The position numbers and the translations under genes were made by a program. Under the pieces are notes generated by a model that saw only the letters and a list, made by a program, of their open reading frames with translations, had not been told where the DNA came from and did not search any database. DNA of 64,000 nt from Belliella buryatensis. Lineage in GTDB: Bacteria; Bacteroidota; Bacteroidia; Cytophagales; Cyclobacteriaceae. The stretch spans positions 248,001 through 312,000 of the forward strand of contig NZ_FZOK01000001.1 in assembly GCF_900188245.1 (NCBI RefSeq), read 5' to 3'. Shown here one piece after another: positions 16,332-24,322 of this stretch (the stretch's first letter is position 1; every line of letters begins with the position of its first letter).

Positions 16332-17459
16332 TTAATCTTTTTGAAATACTCGGACATAATCTACCGCCAACTGCTGTGGGAAGATGGTCGAACTGTCTGG
16401 ATTGCCTGGCCAATTCCCACCTACTGCAAGGTTGATGATAAAAAAGAAAGGCTCTCTAAACTCACTCATGGACGTAGGTGTGATATCTTGCTCGTGGTAT
16501 ACCACATCATCTAGCAACCAAGTGATTTTTCTCTCATCCCAAATAATACTATAAACATGGAAATTATCAGCTAGAACTCCTTCACTGAGTCTTTTCTCTC
16601 CACCTCTATAGGCATAAGAACCATTGTTGTCCCAATGTAATGTTCCATGTACTGTATTATCTCTTCCAGGAGCATTGCCACCGATCATTTCCATGATATC
16701 GATCTCACCACATGCAGGCCAACTGATATCCGTGATACTTTCACCCAGCATCCAAAGTGCTGGCCAAATTCCCTGACCTCTTGGCATAGCAGCTCTGATG
16801 TCAATTCTACCAAAAGTAAAGTTCTTACGACCTTGGGTTTTGATTCGTGAAGAAGTAAAGTTTTTACCTCCTATACTCTCTTGCTTGGCAGTAATTATTA
16901 GAAAGCCATCCTTTAGTTCTGTATTTTCCCTTCTGTAGAATTGCTGTTCATTGTTTCCCCAACCGCATAGGTTTGGACAACCATCACCGATTTCAAATAC
17001 CCAATCAGAAGAAAGGGAGTTGGAATTGAATTCATCATTCCAAACCAAAGAATACCCATTGTACTCCATTGGGGATTCAAATCCAGTGGAAGGAAGTCCT
17101 AGACCAAGGGTTTGCTCGGTAATGGTGACTTTTTTCTCCTCTTTTATAAAATCAGCTTCAGTCGCATGCGCTTGAACTGTAATGGTATAATCTCCCGGAG
17201 CTGTATATCTAAATGAAGCTCGGCTACCAGGTACAATTTCCGGTTCTTGGTTATTTGCACCAAATCCTACTCGGAAGAAATTAGTCCTATCAGCAGAGAA
17301 ATTCACTTCTACCAATCCATCTCCCTTTTCCTCTACCACTACATTCAAATTGGTTGGGAGCAATACCTGCTCCACACCATTGTCTTGATTGCAGCTATTG
17401 GCTGCGGCAAGGGTGAGGAACAGGAATATTGCTTGAATCATTTTTGTCATTATAATCAT
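16332..17459 (-). CDS. GH16 family beta-glucanase lipoprotein (laminarinase-like)
   Basis: The 375-residue protein has a lipoprotein signal ending in LAAANSC, so it is probably anchored in the outer membrane. Residues about 30-115 form a beta-sandwich (PKD-like) module. Residues about 130-375 are a GH16 catalytic domain with the catalytic ExDxxE motif in GEIDIMEMIG near residue 250, plus WPALWMLG and INLAVGGNWPG, all typical of endo-beta-1,3-glucanases. It would hydrolyse laminarin-type or mixed-linkage glucans at the surface. Three starts are close together (M1, M4, M7); M1 or M4 both give a good signal peptide. It is the last gene of the susC-susD-binding protein-GH16 operon, 3 bp after the preceding stop. 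Confidence 0.9.
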   Translation of the reverse strand: MIIMTKMIQAIFLFLTLAAANSCNQDNGVEQVLLPTNLNVVVEEKGDGLVEVNFSADRTNFFRVGFGANNQEPEIVPGSRASFRYTAPGDYTITVQAHATEADFIKEEKKVTITEQTLGLGLPSTGFESPMEYNGYSLVWNDEFNSNSLSSDWVFEIGDGCPNLCGWGNNEQQFYRRENTELKDGFLIITAKQESIGGKNFTSSRIKTQGRKNFTFGRIDIRAAMPRGQGIWPALWMLGESITDISWPACGEIDIMEMIGGNAPGRDNTVHGTLHWDNNGSYAYRGGEKRLSEGVLADNFHVYSIIWDERKITWLLDDVVYHEQDITPTSMSEFREPFFFIINLAVGGNWPGNPDSSTIFPQQLAVDYVRVFQKD

Positions 17460-17462
17460 TTT

Positions 17463-19508
17463 TTAATCGTTATCAGGAACTAGGACAAAAGTCCACCAAA
17501 CAGCCCCAGAGTCTGTAATATCAATGGCAATGGTCAACTCCTGCGTGCTACTATTGTAGTTTAACACATCATAAGTAACCGTTTCATTTGTTCTAGGAGG
17601 TCCTGCTGAATATTCTCCGCCATTGTAGGCTTTTGGAAGTGCAATAAATGCGCCAGTACCAGTTACCGAAATTTTTGCATTTGCTCCATCAGAAGCAGGT
17701 GTAAAGGAAAACTCGTGCGTTCCAGCGCCCCATGCTTCTCCTGCAGTACCTACTAGGTTACTGGCTGGTTGACAACCTTCAGAGCCAGTACCCATATAAC
17801 TTTCAGCAAAAATATCTCCTTGTGGATCATAGCTGTATTCTCCATTTGACTTGAATATAAATAGGTCATTGAATAAGCAATCTCTTTCACCTGAAATATC
17901 ATTTCCATTTGGGAAGAACTCATCACTTCCTGGACGCGGACCTACGCCAAATGCACCTGCGGCAGGTTTCAATTTCCAAGCTCTCTCTCCACCACCTGTT
18001 AGATCTGCAACAGTTAATGCTTCTTGACCTACTGACTGATCCGCAGCAGGAATTAATGTGAAATTCCAGAAAACGGATCCATCATTGGTGATATCGATGG
18101 AGATGGTCATTTCCTCTGTAGCTTCGTCATAAGCGATCACTTCGTAAGTTACGGATTCATTAGCTCTTGGAGGAGCGGCGCTGTATTCTCCACCGTTAAA
18201 GGCTTTAGGCAAAGCGATGAATGCACCTGTGCCCGTTACAGTGATTTTAGGGAATTCTGTAGGCGTTCCTGGAGTAAAGCTAAATTGATGAGAACCTGAT
18301 GCCCAAGCTTCCGCAGCAGTACCGATTAGGTCTTCCTCTGGTTGGCAGCCATCAGGAATACCCAAGTAAGCTTCTCCGTAAACATCACCCTGTGCATTGT
18401 ACTCATAGGTTCCATTAGAATTGAAGATAAAAAGGTCATTGAACAGACAAGGTCGATCACCCGAAATATCATCTCCATTAGGGAAGAAAGAGTCACTACC
18501 TCTACTAGGTCCTACACCAAATGCACCAGCAGCTGGCTTCAGTACCCAAACTTTTCTTCCATTACCAACCAAATCACTTTGTGTGAAACTCACATCCGGA
18601 TTTACAGGTTCTGGCTCTGGCTCAGGTTCTGGATCAGGTTCGAAACCTTCTGGAATCAATCTGATATACCAAGCCAAGTCAGTATTCGCTTGATCTACGA
18701 ATCTTAAGAACATTTCATTTTCTTCCAATCTTACAATTTGGTAAGTTCTACCTCCTGCAAAATAGCCTAAGAAGCCACCCTGTGTCACAGAAAGTTCTGG
18801 TAATTGTCCCTCAGGCTCAACCAAAGACCACCTTAGATTATCTGGCGCCTCGTATGGTGCAGACAAATCGCCCACTCCTGGATCAAAAGCACCGGGGAAA
18901 TTGCTGCCTTGTGCACTATTCAAATAAACAAGGCCATTGGTCTCCATCACAAATCTAAATCCATCAAGGAAAAAGGTATAGCGATCTGTGTACATTCCTG
19001 AGCCAGCTTTTTCATTGGCTACTGCCTGGTACCACTCAGGGAAATTACTTGTTGGGATATTTGGACCTACACCAAAGTGTCCTGCTCGCCCTGCATCTAT
19101 TTTCCAAGTCTTTCCTTCCACAGCATCCACTCCTCCTGTCAATAAATTGAATATTGGCCTATCGAGCAATAATGGATCTGTCTGCTCAATCACAATATCT
19201 CTTGTGAAAGTAGCACTACCACCAGAATTGAAAACTGTCAAGGACACGGTATATGTACCAGCCAAAGGATAAGTACCTGTGATGGTTTTTCCTTCACCTG
19301 TTTGTCCATTACCTAGGTCCCAATTCATCATGAAGAAATCTCCATCTGCTGTAAATCTGAGGATGTTATCACTTTCAGCTGTAGGTGTGAAAGTGAAATT
19401 TGCATCTGCTTCTGTTGGTGGAGCACCATCTAAGGAATATTCCTCCACACAGGCCATGACTACCACGAGTGGTAGCAATAGCCAAAGGTATTTAAATATA
19501 TTTTTCAT
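17463..19508 (-). CDS. SusE-like surface glycan-binding lipoprotein with PKD domain and three modules
   Basis: A 681-residue lipoprotein (lipobox VVVMAC, Cys20). Residues about 35-115 form a PKD domain (DLGNGQTGEGKTITGTYPLA). A first module of about 165 residues (GKTWKIDAGRAGHFGVGP) is followed by a Glu-Pro-rich linker (DPEPEPEPEP, about residues 286-303). Two closely similar modules of about 190 residues come next, each with LKPAAGAFGVGP, FFPNG, LFNDLFIF and TGTGAFIALPKA blocks, at about 308-495 and 500-681. All three share W-x-[LI]-x-x-x-x-G-x-F/H-FGVGP. Its position, third in a SusCD operon before GH16, and its architecture resemble surface glucan-binding proteins of marine laminarin loci. 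Binding is inferred from this context; no enzyme motif is visible. The start is ATG 19508, 12 bp after susD. Confidence 0.8.
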   Translation of the reverse strand: MKNIFKYLWLLLPLVVVMACVEEYSLDGAPPTEADANFTFTPTAESDNILRFTADGDFFMMNWDLGNGQTGEGKTITGTYPLAGTYTVSLTVFNSGGSATFTRDIVIEQTDPLLLDRPIFNLLTGGVDAVEGKTWKIDAGRAGHFGVGPNIPTSNFPEWYQAVANEKAGSGMYTDRYTFFLDGFRFVMETNGLVYLNSAQGSNFPGAFDPGVGDLSAPYEAPDNLRWSLVEPEGQLPELSVTQGGFLGYFAGGRTYQIVRLEENEMFLRFVDQANTDLAWYIRLIPEGFEPDPEPEPEPEPVNPDVSFTQSDLVGNGRKVWVLKPAAGAFGVGPSRGSDSFFPNGDDISGDRPCLFNDLFIFNSNGTYEYNAQGDVYGEAYLGIPDGCQPEEDLIGTAAEAWASGSHQFSFTPGTPTEFPKITVTGTGAFIALPKAFNGGEYSAAPPRANESVTYEVIAYDEATEEMTISIDITNDGSVFWNFTLIPAADQSVGQEALTVADLTGGGERAWKLKPAAGAFGVGPRPGSDEFFPNGNDISGERDCLFNDLFIFKSNGEYSYDPQGDIFAESYMGTGSEGCQPASNLVGTAGEAWGAGTHEFSFTPASDGANAKISVTGTGAFIALPKAYNGGEYSAGPPRTNETVTYDVLNYNSSTQELTIAIDITDSGAVWWTFVLVPDND

Positions 19509-19520
19509 GGTAATGTCTGA

Positions 19521-20993
19521 TTAATAACCTGGATTTTGATTCCAAATACCACCCGCTAGGTCAATTTCAACTTGAGGGATTGGAAATAATTCATGCTTGC
19601 CTACTACAAACCCGCTGATGCGATCAGCAGCTTGTCCCGTTCTCACCAAATCCCAGAATCTGTATCCTTCTCCGGACAATTCCAGTCTCCTTTCTCTCAA
19701 AATAGCCTGGTATAAAGCATCACCAGAGGCATTGATTGCAGGCATATTGACACGCTCACGTACTTTGTTCAATTCAGTTCTTGCTCTTCCATCATTTCCA
19801 GACCTTTGGAATGCTTCTGCTGCCATCAACAATACATCTGCCCATCTGATCACTCTGTAATTCAATGGACTCGTCAAATCATCATCTGGTAAGCCTCTTT
19901 CATCAGCTCTTTTGATATACTTGTTTTGATAATACCCTGTATGACCACCACCACCAATGGCGTAAGTAATATCAGCTGAATTTGGTTGAGCAGAGATAAA
20001 AGCTTCTATATCCAAAATCGTAGCGTCTCTTCTGATATCATTTGCATCAAATGCATCATAGAGATCCTGAGTAGGTAAATTATAGCTATTCCCATCTGCA
20101 TAGAATGGACCTTCATATTGTCTAATACCATGGAAACCTACCGCAGCATTACCATTTAGACAAATCAGACAACCGTAATCTCCACCTTGTAAGCCAGAAA
20201 ATTGAATAGTAAATACATCCTCTGATACATTTTGATTGGCAACCAAAAACATGGTGGTATAATCAGGAAACAAACCATAGCCACCTGCATTTGTATCAAT
20301 CAAATTACCCAGTACAGTAGCAGCTTCTGAAAATTTATCTTGATAGAGTAATACTTGCCCAAGTAAAGCACTAGCTGCTCCTGAAGTCAATCTACCTGTT
20401 TCATTCACAGTAGCAGGAAGCACCTCAATAGAGGCTCGTAAGTCAGACTCAATCTGTGCATAGACCTCAGCTTTGGGAGAACGTGGGGTACTAGATATTT
20501 CATTGATAGAAAGCCTTCTATCTACAATCAGAGGCATATCACCAAAATATTTTACTAAATTGAAGTAGAAATATGCTCTCATCATTTTGGCTTCTGCAAG
20601 GATCAAATCTTTACCTGGAAAATCAATTTTATCCTGATTCTCAAAGATGTAATTGGCTCTAGCGATACCTGTATAATTTACACGCATCACTGCTCTCAAT
20701 TCTTCATTGACTCCGCCATGATTCATGTCTTGGATCTCGTGTAGCCCTCTAGTATCATTGACACTTTCACCACCAGCAATGGAGTTGTCCGAAGCAATCT
20801 CTCCTATCCACATATTGAGATAGGCGGGCTGCATCATATCATAGACCCCTATGATGGCTCTGTTGAAGTCTTCTTGGGTATTGAAGAAGTTCTCTGCATC
20901 CTGAGTAAACTCAGGATCAATATCCAGCCAACTGTCGCAGGCTGAGAATATTCCCAAGGGAACAATTAATAACCATTTATATATTCGTCTCAT
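19521..20993 (-). CDS. susD: RagB/SusD family nutrient-binding outer membrane lipoprotein
   Basis: The 490-residue protein has a lipoprotein signal (GIFSAC, Cys about 19) followed by the family-typical DSWLDIDPEF and the segment FNTQEDFNRAIIGVYDMM. TPR-like helices (AKMMRAYFYFNLVKYFGD) and the C-terminal block YRVIRWADVLLMAAEA ... RRLELSGEGYRFWDLVR are hallmark SusD features. It forms a lid on the SusC porin and binds the glycan at the cell surface. It sits 5 bp after susC and 12 bp before the glycan-binding lipoprotein gene. The ligand is probably beta-glucan, because of the GH16 in the operon. Confidence 0.95.
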   Translation of the reverse strand: MRRIYKWLLIVPLGIFSACDSWLDIDPEFTQDAENFFNTQEDFNRAIIGVYDMMQPAYLNMWIGEIASDNSIAGGESVNDTRGLHEIQDMNHGGVNEELRAVMRVNYTGIARANYIFENQDKIDFPGKDLILAEAKMMRAYFYFNLVKYFGDMPLIVDRRLSINEISSTPRSPKAEVYAQIESDLRASIEVLPATVNETGRLTSGAASALLGQVLLYQDKFSEAATVLGNLIDTNAGGYGLFPDYTTMFLVANQNVSEDVFTIQFSGLQGGDYGCLICLNGNAAVGFHGIRQYEGPFYADGNSYNLPTQDLYDAFDANDIRRDATILDIEAFISAQPNSADITYAIGGGGHTGYYQNKYIKRADERGLPDDDLTSPLNYRVIRWADVLLMAAEAFQRSGNDGRARTELNKVRERVNMPAINASGDALYQAILRERRLELSGEGYRFWDLVRTGQAADRISGFVVGKHELFPIPQVEIDLAGGIWNQNPGY

Positions 20994-20998
20994 GATTT

Positions 20999-23900
20999 TT
21001 AGAATTTAATGTTAACACCTGCCATGATGGTTCTAGCTTGCGGGTAGATACCATTATCCACACCAGCAAATAGTGGATTACCAGATCCCACATCAGGATC
21101 GAAACCTTGATATCTTGTCAAGGTTACCAAGTTGTTGGCAGCAACGTAGAATCTAAAATATTGCATGCCGATTTTCTGAGAGATTACAGAAGGAATAGTA
21201 TATCCAAGTTGTACATTTCTCAATCTCACAAAAGAGCCATCTTCAACATAAAAATCAGAGAATACAGTATTTCTAGTTGGTCCTGTAGTCAATCTTGGTA
21301 CTTCATTGGTCGTTCCTGGACCAGTCCATCTGTTGATATTATAAGCCAATTGATTGGCGAAAGGCTGCTGTCTTTCGTAGTTTCTAATGATATCCTGACC
21401 TAAGGCCGCATAAATATTTGCTCCCAAGTCAAACCCTTTGAAATCTACCGAGAAATTGAAACCCATCACCATATCTGGAATTGGAGAACCGATCATGGTT
21501 CTGTCTGAATCATCACCAAAGTTGATCACACCATCACCATTTTGATCTACAAATCTCAAATCACCTGGTCTTGCACCAGCTTGCGACACTGGACTTGAAG
21601 CAATCTCTTCTTGTGATTGGAAAATACCATCAGTCTGATAACCTATGAAATATCCAATCGGAAATCCTTTTTGGAATCTTGTCGCAACATTTCCTCCTAC
21701 ACTAAAGGCTGCACCAGGGATAAACTCAAACCCTTCGGGAACAGCGGTTACTTCATTATGTAAGAATGTGACATTGTAATCAAATCTGAAGTTGACACCT
21801 TCTTTCTTAGAAGTTCCATAGCCCAATTCCAATTCCAAACCTCTGTTCAATACATCACCTGCGTTGATCACAGGTGGAAATCCACCTGGGCCATAAGAAC
21901 CCAACAAGGCGGATACATCAGGCTGGAAAAGTAGGTCTCTGGTGTTTTTGATAAAATAGTTGGCTGTGAAATCCAAGGTATTGAACAAAGAGAAGTCCAA
22001 ACCGATATTGGTCTGATATGTAGTCTCCCATTTTAAGTCAGGATTACTCGTAGCTCCGATAGCAGCTCCATTGATGATGAGGTCATTGAAAACATAGGTT
22101 GCCGAACCATTCAATAAACCTCTGTATCGGAAAAGTCCAATTTGGTCATTGCCAGAAATACCAAAGCTGGTTCTCAACTTCATGAAATCAATAAAACTCA
22201 CATTAAAAAATGATTCATCAGATATCAACCAAGCTCCTGAAATAGCAGGGAAATACCCTATTCTATTGTTAGGTCCGAAATTAGACGAGCCATCTCTTCT
22301 CAAGATAGCAGAGACAAAATATCTTTTTTGGTAATCATATTCACCTCTCAAAAAGGCAGATGTCAATCTTTGCCTGCTTTGGAATGAGCCTACATTATTC
22401 AAAAATCCTCCAGGAGCCTGATTGGCAGAAATATCTGCGAAGTTCAAGTCATTGTTAGGAATATTGAATCCTGTACCATTCAATCCTTCACTTCTGTTGC
22501 CAACCAAAGAAACACCAAACATACCTTTTACAGTATGATCTTCTCCAAACTTATTTTCATAATTCAAGAAGGCTTCAAGGTTATAGTCTAAGAATGTATT
22601 CCTAGACTCAAACACATTGGCACCTCTTTCAATTTGAACCCCGCCTACATCTACAAGAACAGGATCTAGATTCGCATTTCTAGCAGTGTTGGCAAATTTT
22701 CCCGGACCATACCAAACTAATGGATTAAATACTTTGGTATCTACCATGGCAAAGTTGTACCCTGCTCTACCTGTCGCTGTGAAATTACTATTGATCTTAT
22801 ATTCAATCTCTTCTTTACCTACGAGCTTATTTACCCAAGTATCATTGAAGGTATTTTGCATTTGTGCCAATGGATTAATGATATCATTGACATTGTCCAA
22901 GTATGAAAATCTATTTCCTACAAATATTGGCTCAGTTGGATAAGCATTGATGGTATTATATAATACTGACCCAATTCCTCCTTGTGGTAGACCTTTGCTT
23001 TCTTCTCTTGTATATAGCAAAACATTGGTTAATTTCACTTTAGGAGCCAATTCAGTGATAAAATTGATTCTAGCTGTATATCTTTCAAAATTAGCTTTAG
23101 GTCCGCCCACGATACCTTGCTGTCCAAAGTAGGATCCACCTATTGAGTAAGAGGTCTTTTCAGATCCGCCTGTTACAGTCATGTTGTATTCCTGAATAGG
23201 AGCTGTTTGGAAAACAGCGTTTTGCCAATCAGTACCTTCTCCCAATTCAACATTATTGAAAGGCATAGGCTGTCCGCCAGCTGCAAAGGCTTCATTCTTT
23301 AAAATTGCATATTCCCTTGCATTGAGTAGGTCAAGCTTACGGGCGGTCTCTTGGACACCATAAAAAGCTGAAAAATCCATTCTAGGCTTTGTCCCTAGAT
23401 TTCCTTTCTTAGTTTCGATAAGAATAACCCCATTTGCCGCTCTTACACCATAGATCCCTGCAGTACCGTCCTTGAGGACGTTTACTGATTCTATATCATT
23501 TGGATTGAGGGCATTAAGTCCAGCAGCATCGTAGATTACACCATCCACCAAAATCAATGGGTCATTATCGCCAAAAGTACCTAATCCTCTAATTCTAATA
23601 TTAGAAGTTCCACCTGGAGCACCTGAGTTGGTTGTGATGTTGACACCAGCGAGTTGACCTTGCAAAGCTTGGTCTACCCTCGGCATGTTCATCCGCTCTA
23701 TGGCTTCTCCTTTGACTTGAGATGTAGCACCTGTCAATTCCTTTTTGGTAGCAGTACCATAGCCAATAACAACGACTTCATTGAGATTAGAGATGTCTTC
23801 CATTAAAGTTACATCTATCGTAGAACTGCTACCTACTGTAACTGTCTGAGGTTTGAACCCCATAAAAGTAAACTGAAGCTGATCTCCCGCTGTAGCATTG

Positions 23901-24079
23901 ATAGAGAAATTTCCATCGAGATCTGTCACAGTACCTACTGTAGACTTTAGCTTCAAAACACTTACACCAGGTAGCGGAAAGCCAGTATCATCTTTGACCT
24001 GTCCTTTCACTACCTCTCCTTGTGCCCATGCTCCATAGTGGAGTGAGAGCACAATACACATTAGTAATAGTTTTCTCAT
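20999..24079 (-). CDS. susC: SusC/RagA family TonB-linked outer membrane transporter
   Basis: A 1026-residue outer membrane transporter: signal peptide (LLLMCIVLSLHYGAWAQ), a carboxypeptidase-regulatory-like domain (residues about 22-95, GQVKDDTGFPLPGVSV), then the TonB-contact and plug region starting NEVVVIGYGTATKKELTGA, with VDGVIYDAAGLNALNP and GIYGVRAANGVILIETKKG. A beta-barrel to the C-terminus ends in an aromatic-poor AGVNIKF strand. It imports oligosaccharides using TonB energy. It is the first gene of the operon; the 243-bp divergent space to the regulator contains CTACATCAA direct repeats that may control it. Confidence 0.95.
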   Translation of the reverse strand: MRKLLLMCIVLSLHYGAWAQGEVVKGQVKDDTGFPLPGVSVLKLKSTVGTVTDLDGNFSINATAGDQLQFTFMGFKPQTVTVGSSSTIDVTLMEDISNLNEVVVIGYGTATKKELTGATSQVKGEAIERMNMPRVDQALQGQLAGVNITTNSGAPGGTSNIRIRGLGTFGDNDPLILVDGVIYDAAGLNALNPNDIESVNVLKDGTAGIYGVRAANGVILIETKKGNLGTKPRMDFSAFYGVQETARKLDLLNAREYAILKNEAFAAGGQPMPFNNVELGEGTDWQNAVFQTAPIQEYNMTVTGGSEKTSYSIGGSYFGQQGIVGGPKANFERYTARINFITELAPKVKLTNVLLYTREESKGLPQGGIGSVLYNTINAYPTEPIFVGNRFSYLDNVNDIINPLAQMQNTFNDTWVNKLVGKEEIEYKINSNFTATGRAGYNFAMVDTKVFNPLVWYGPGKFANTARNANLDPVLVDVGGVQIERGANVFESRNTFLDYNLEAFLNYENKFGEDHTVKGMFGVSLVGNRSEGLNGTGFNIPNNDLNFADISANQAPGGFLNNVGSFQSRQRLTSAFLRGEYDYQKRYFVSAILRRDGSSNFGPNNRIGYFPAISGAWLISDESFFNVSFIDFMKLRTSFGISGNDQIGLFRYRGLLNGSATYVFNDLIINGAAIGATSNPDLKWETTYQTNIGLDFSLFNTLDFTANYFIKNTRDLLFQPDVSALLGSYGPGGFPPVINAGDVLNRGLELELGYGTSKKEGVNFRFDYNVTFLHNEVTAVPEGFEFIPGAAFSVGGNVATRFQKGFPIGYFIGYQTDGIFQSQEEIASSPVSQAGARPGDLRFVDQNGDGVINFGDDSDRTMIGSPIPDMVMGFNFSVDFKGFDLGANIYAALGQDIIRNYERQQPFANQLAYNINRWTGPGTTNEVPRLTTGPTRNTVFSDFYVEDGSFVRLRNVQLGYTIPSVISQKIGMQYFRFYVAANNLVTLTRYQGFDPDVGSGNPLFAGVDNGIYPQARTIMAGVNIKF

Positions 24080-24140
24080 TTGTTTTGGATTTATTGATTT
24101 CCGAATGTCGTTTTAAACTTCCATAACTAGAAAAAAAGTC

Positions 24141-24281
24141 CTACATCAATACTACATCAAAAACATTTTTACTATTTCACAAAAACTCAACATTGTAATT
24201 AAAAACATCGATTGAAATGAAATAAATAGGCATTTTCATTTTTCTATAAAACTCATTCTCCTGTCTGAAAGACTACATCAA
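24141..24281. promoter_or_regulatory. Candidate operator: three CTACATCAA direct repeats between susC and its regulator
   Basis: CTACATCAA occurs at 24141-24149, 24152-24160 and 24273-24281. The first two start exactly 11 bp apart, about one helical turn, and lie 62-81 bp upstream of the susC start; the third lies 42-50 bp upstream of the regulator ATG. The second and third start 121 bp apart (11 x 11). All are in the same orientation. I infer binding by the adjacent HTH protein; no experiment or comparison supports this yet. Confidence 0.4.
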
Positions 24282-24322
24282 TAAAAATTTATTAAATTAG
24301 AAACTAGATTATAAAATTGCAT

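Noticed and set aside
16216-16413. Minus-strand 65-residue frame at the end of the GH16 gene
   Set aside because: Different frame of the GH16 coding region; the GH16 C-terminus is conserved to its own stop.
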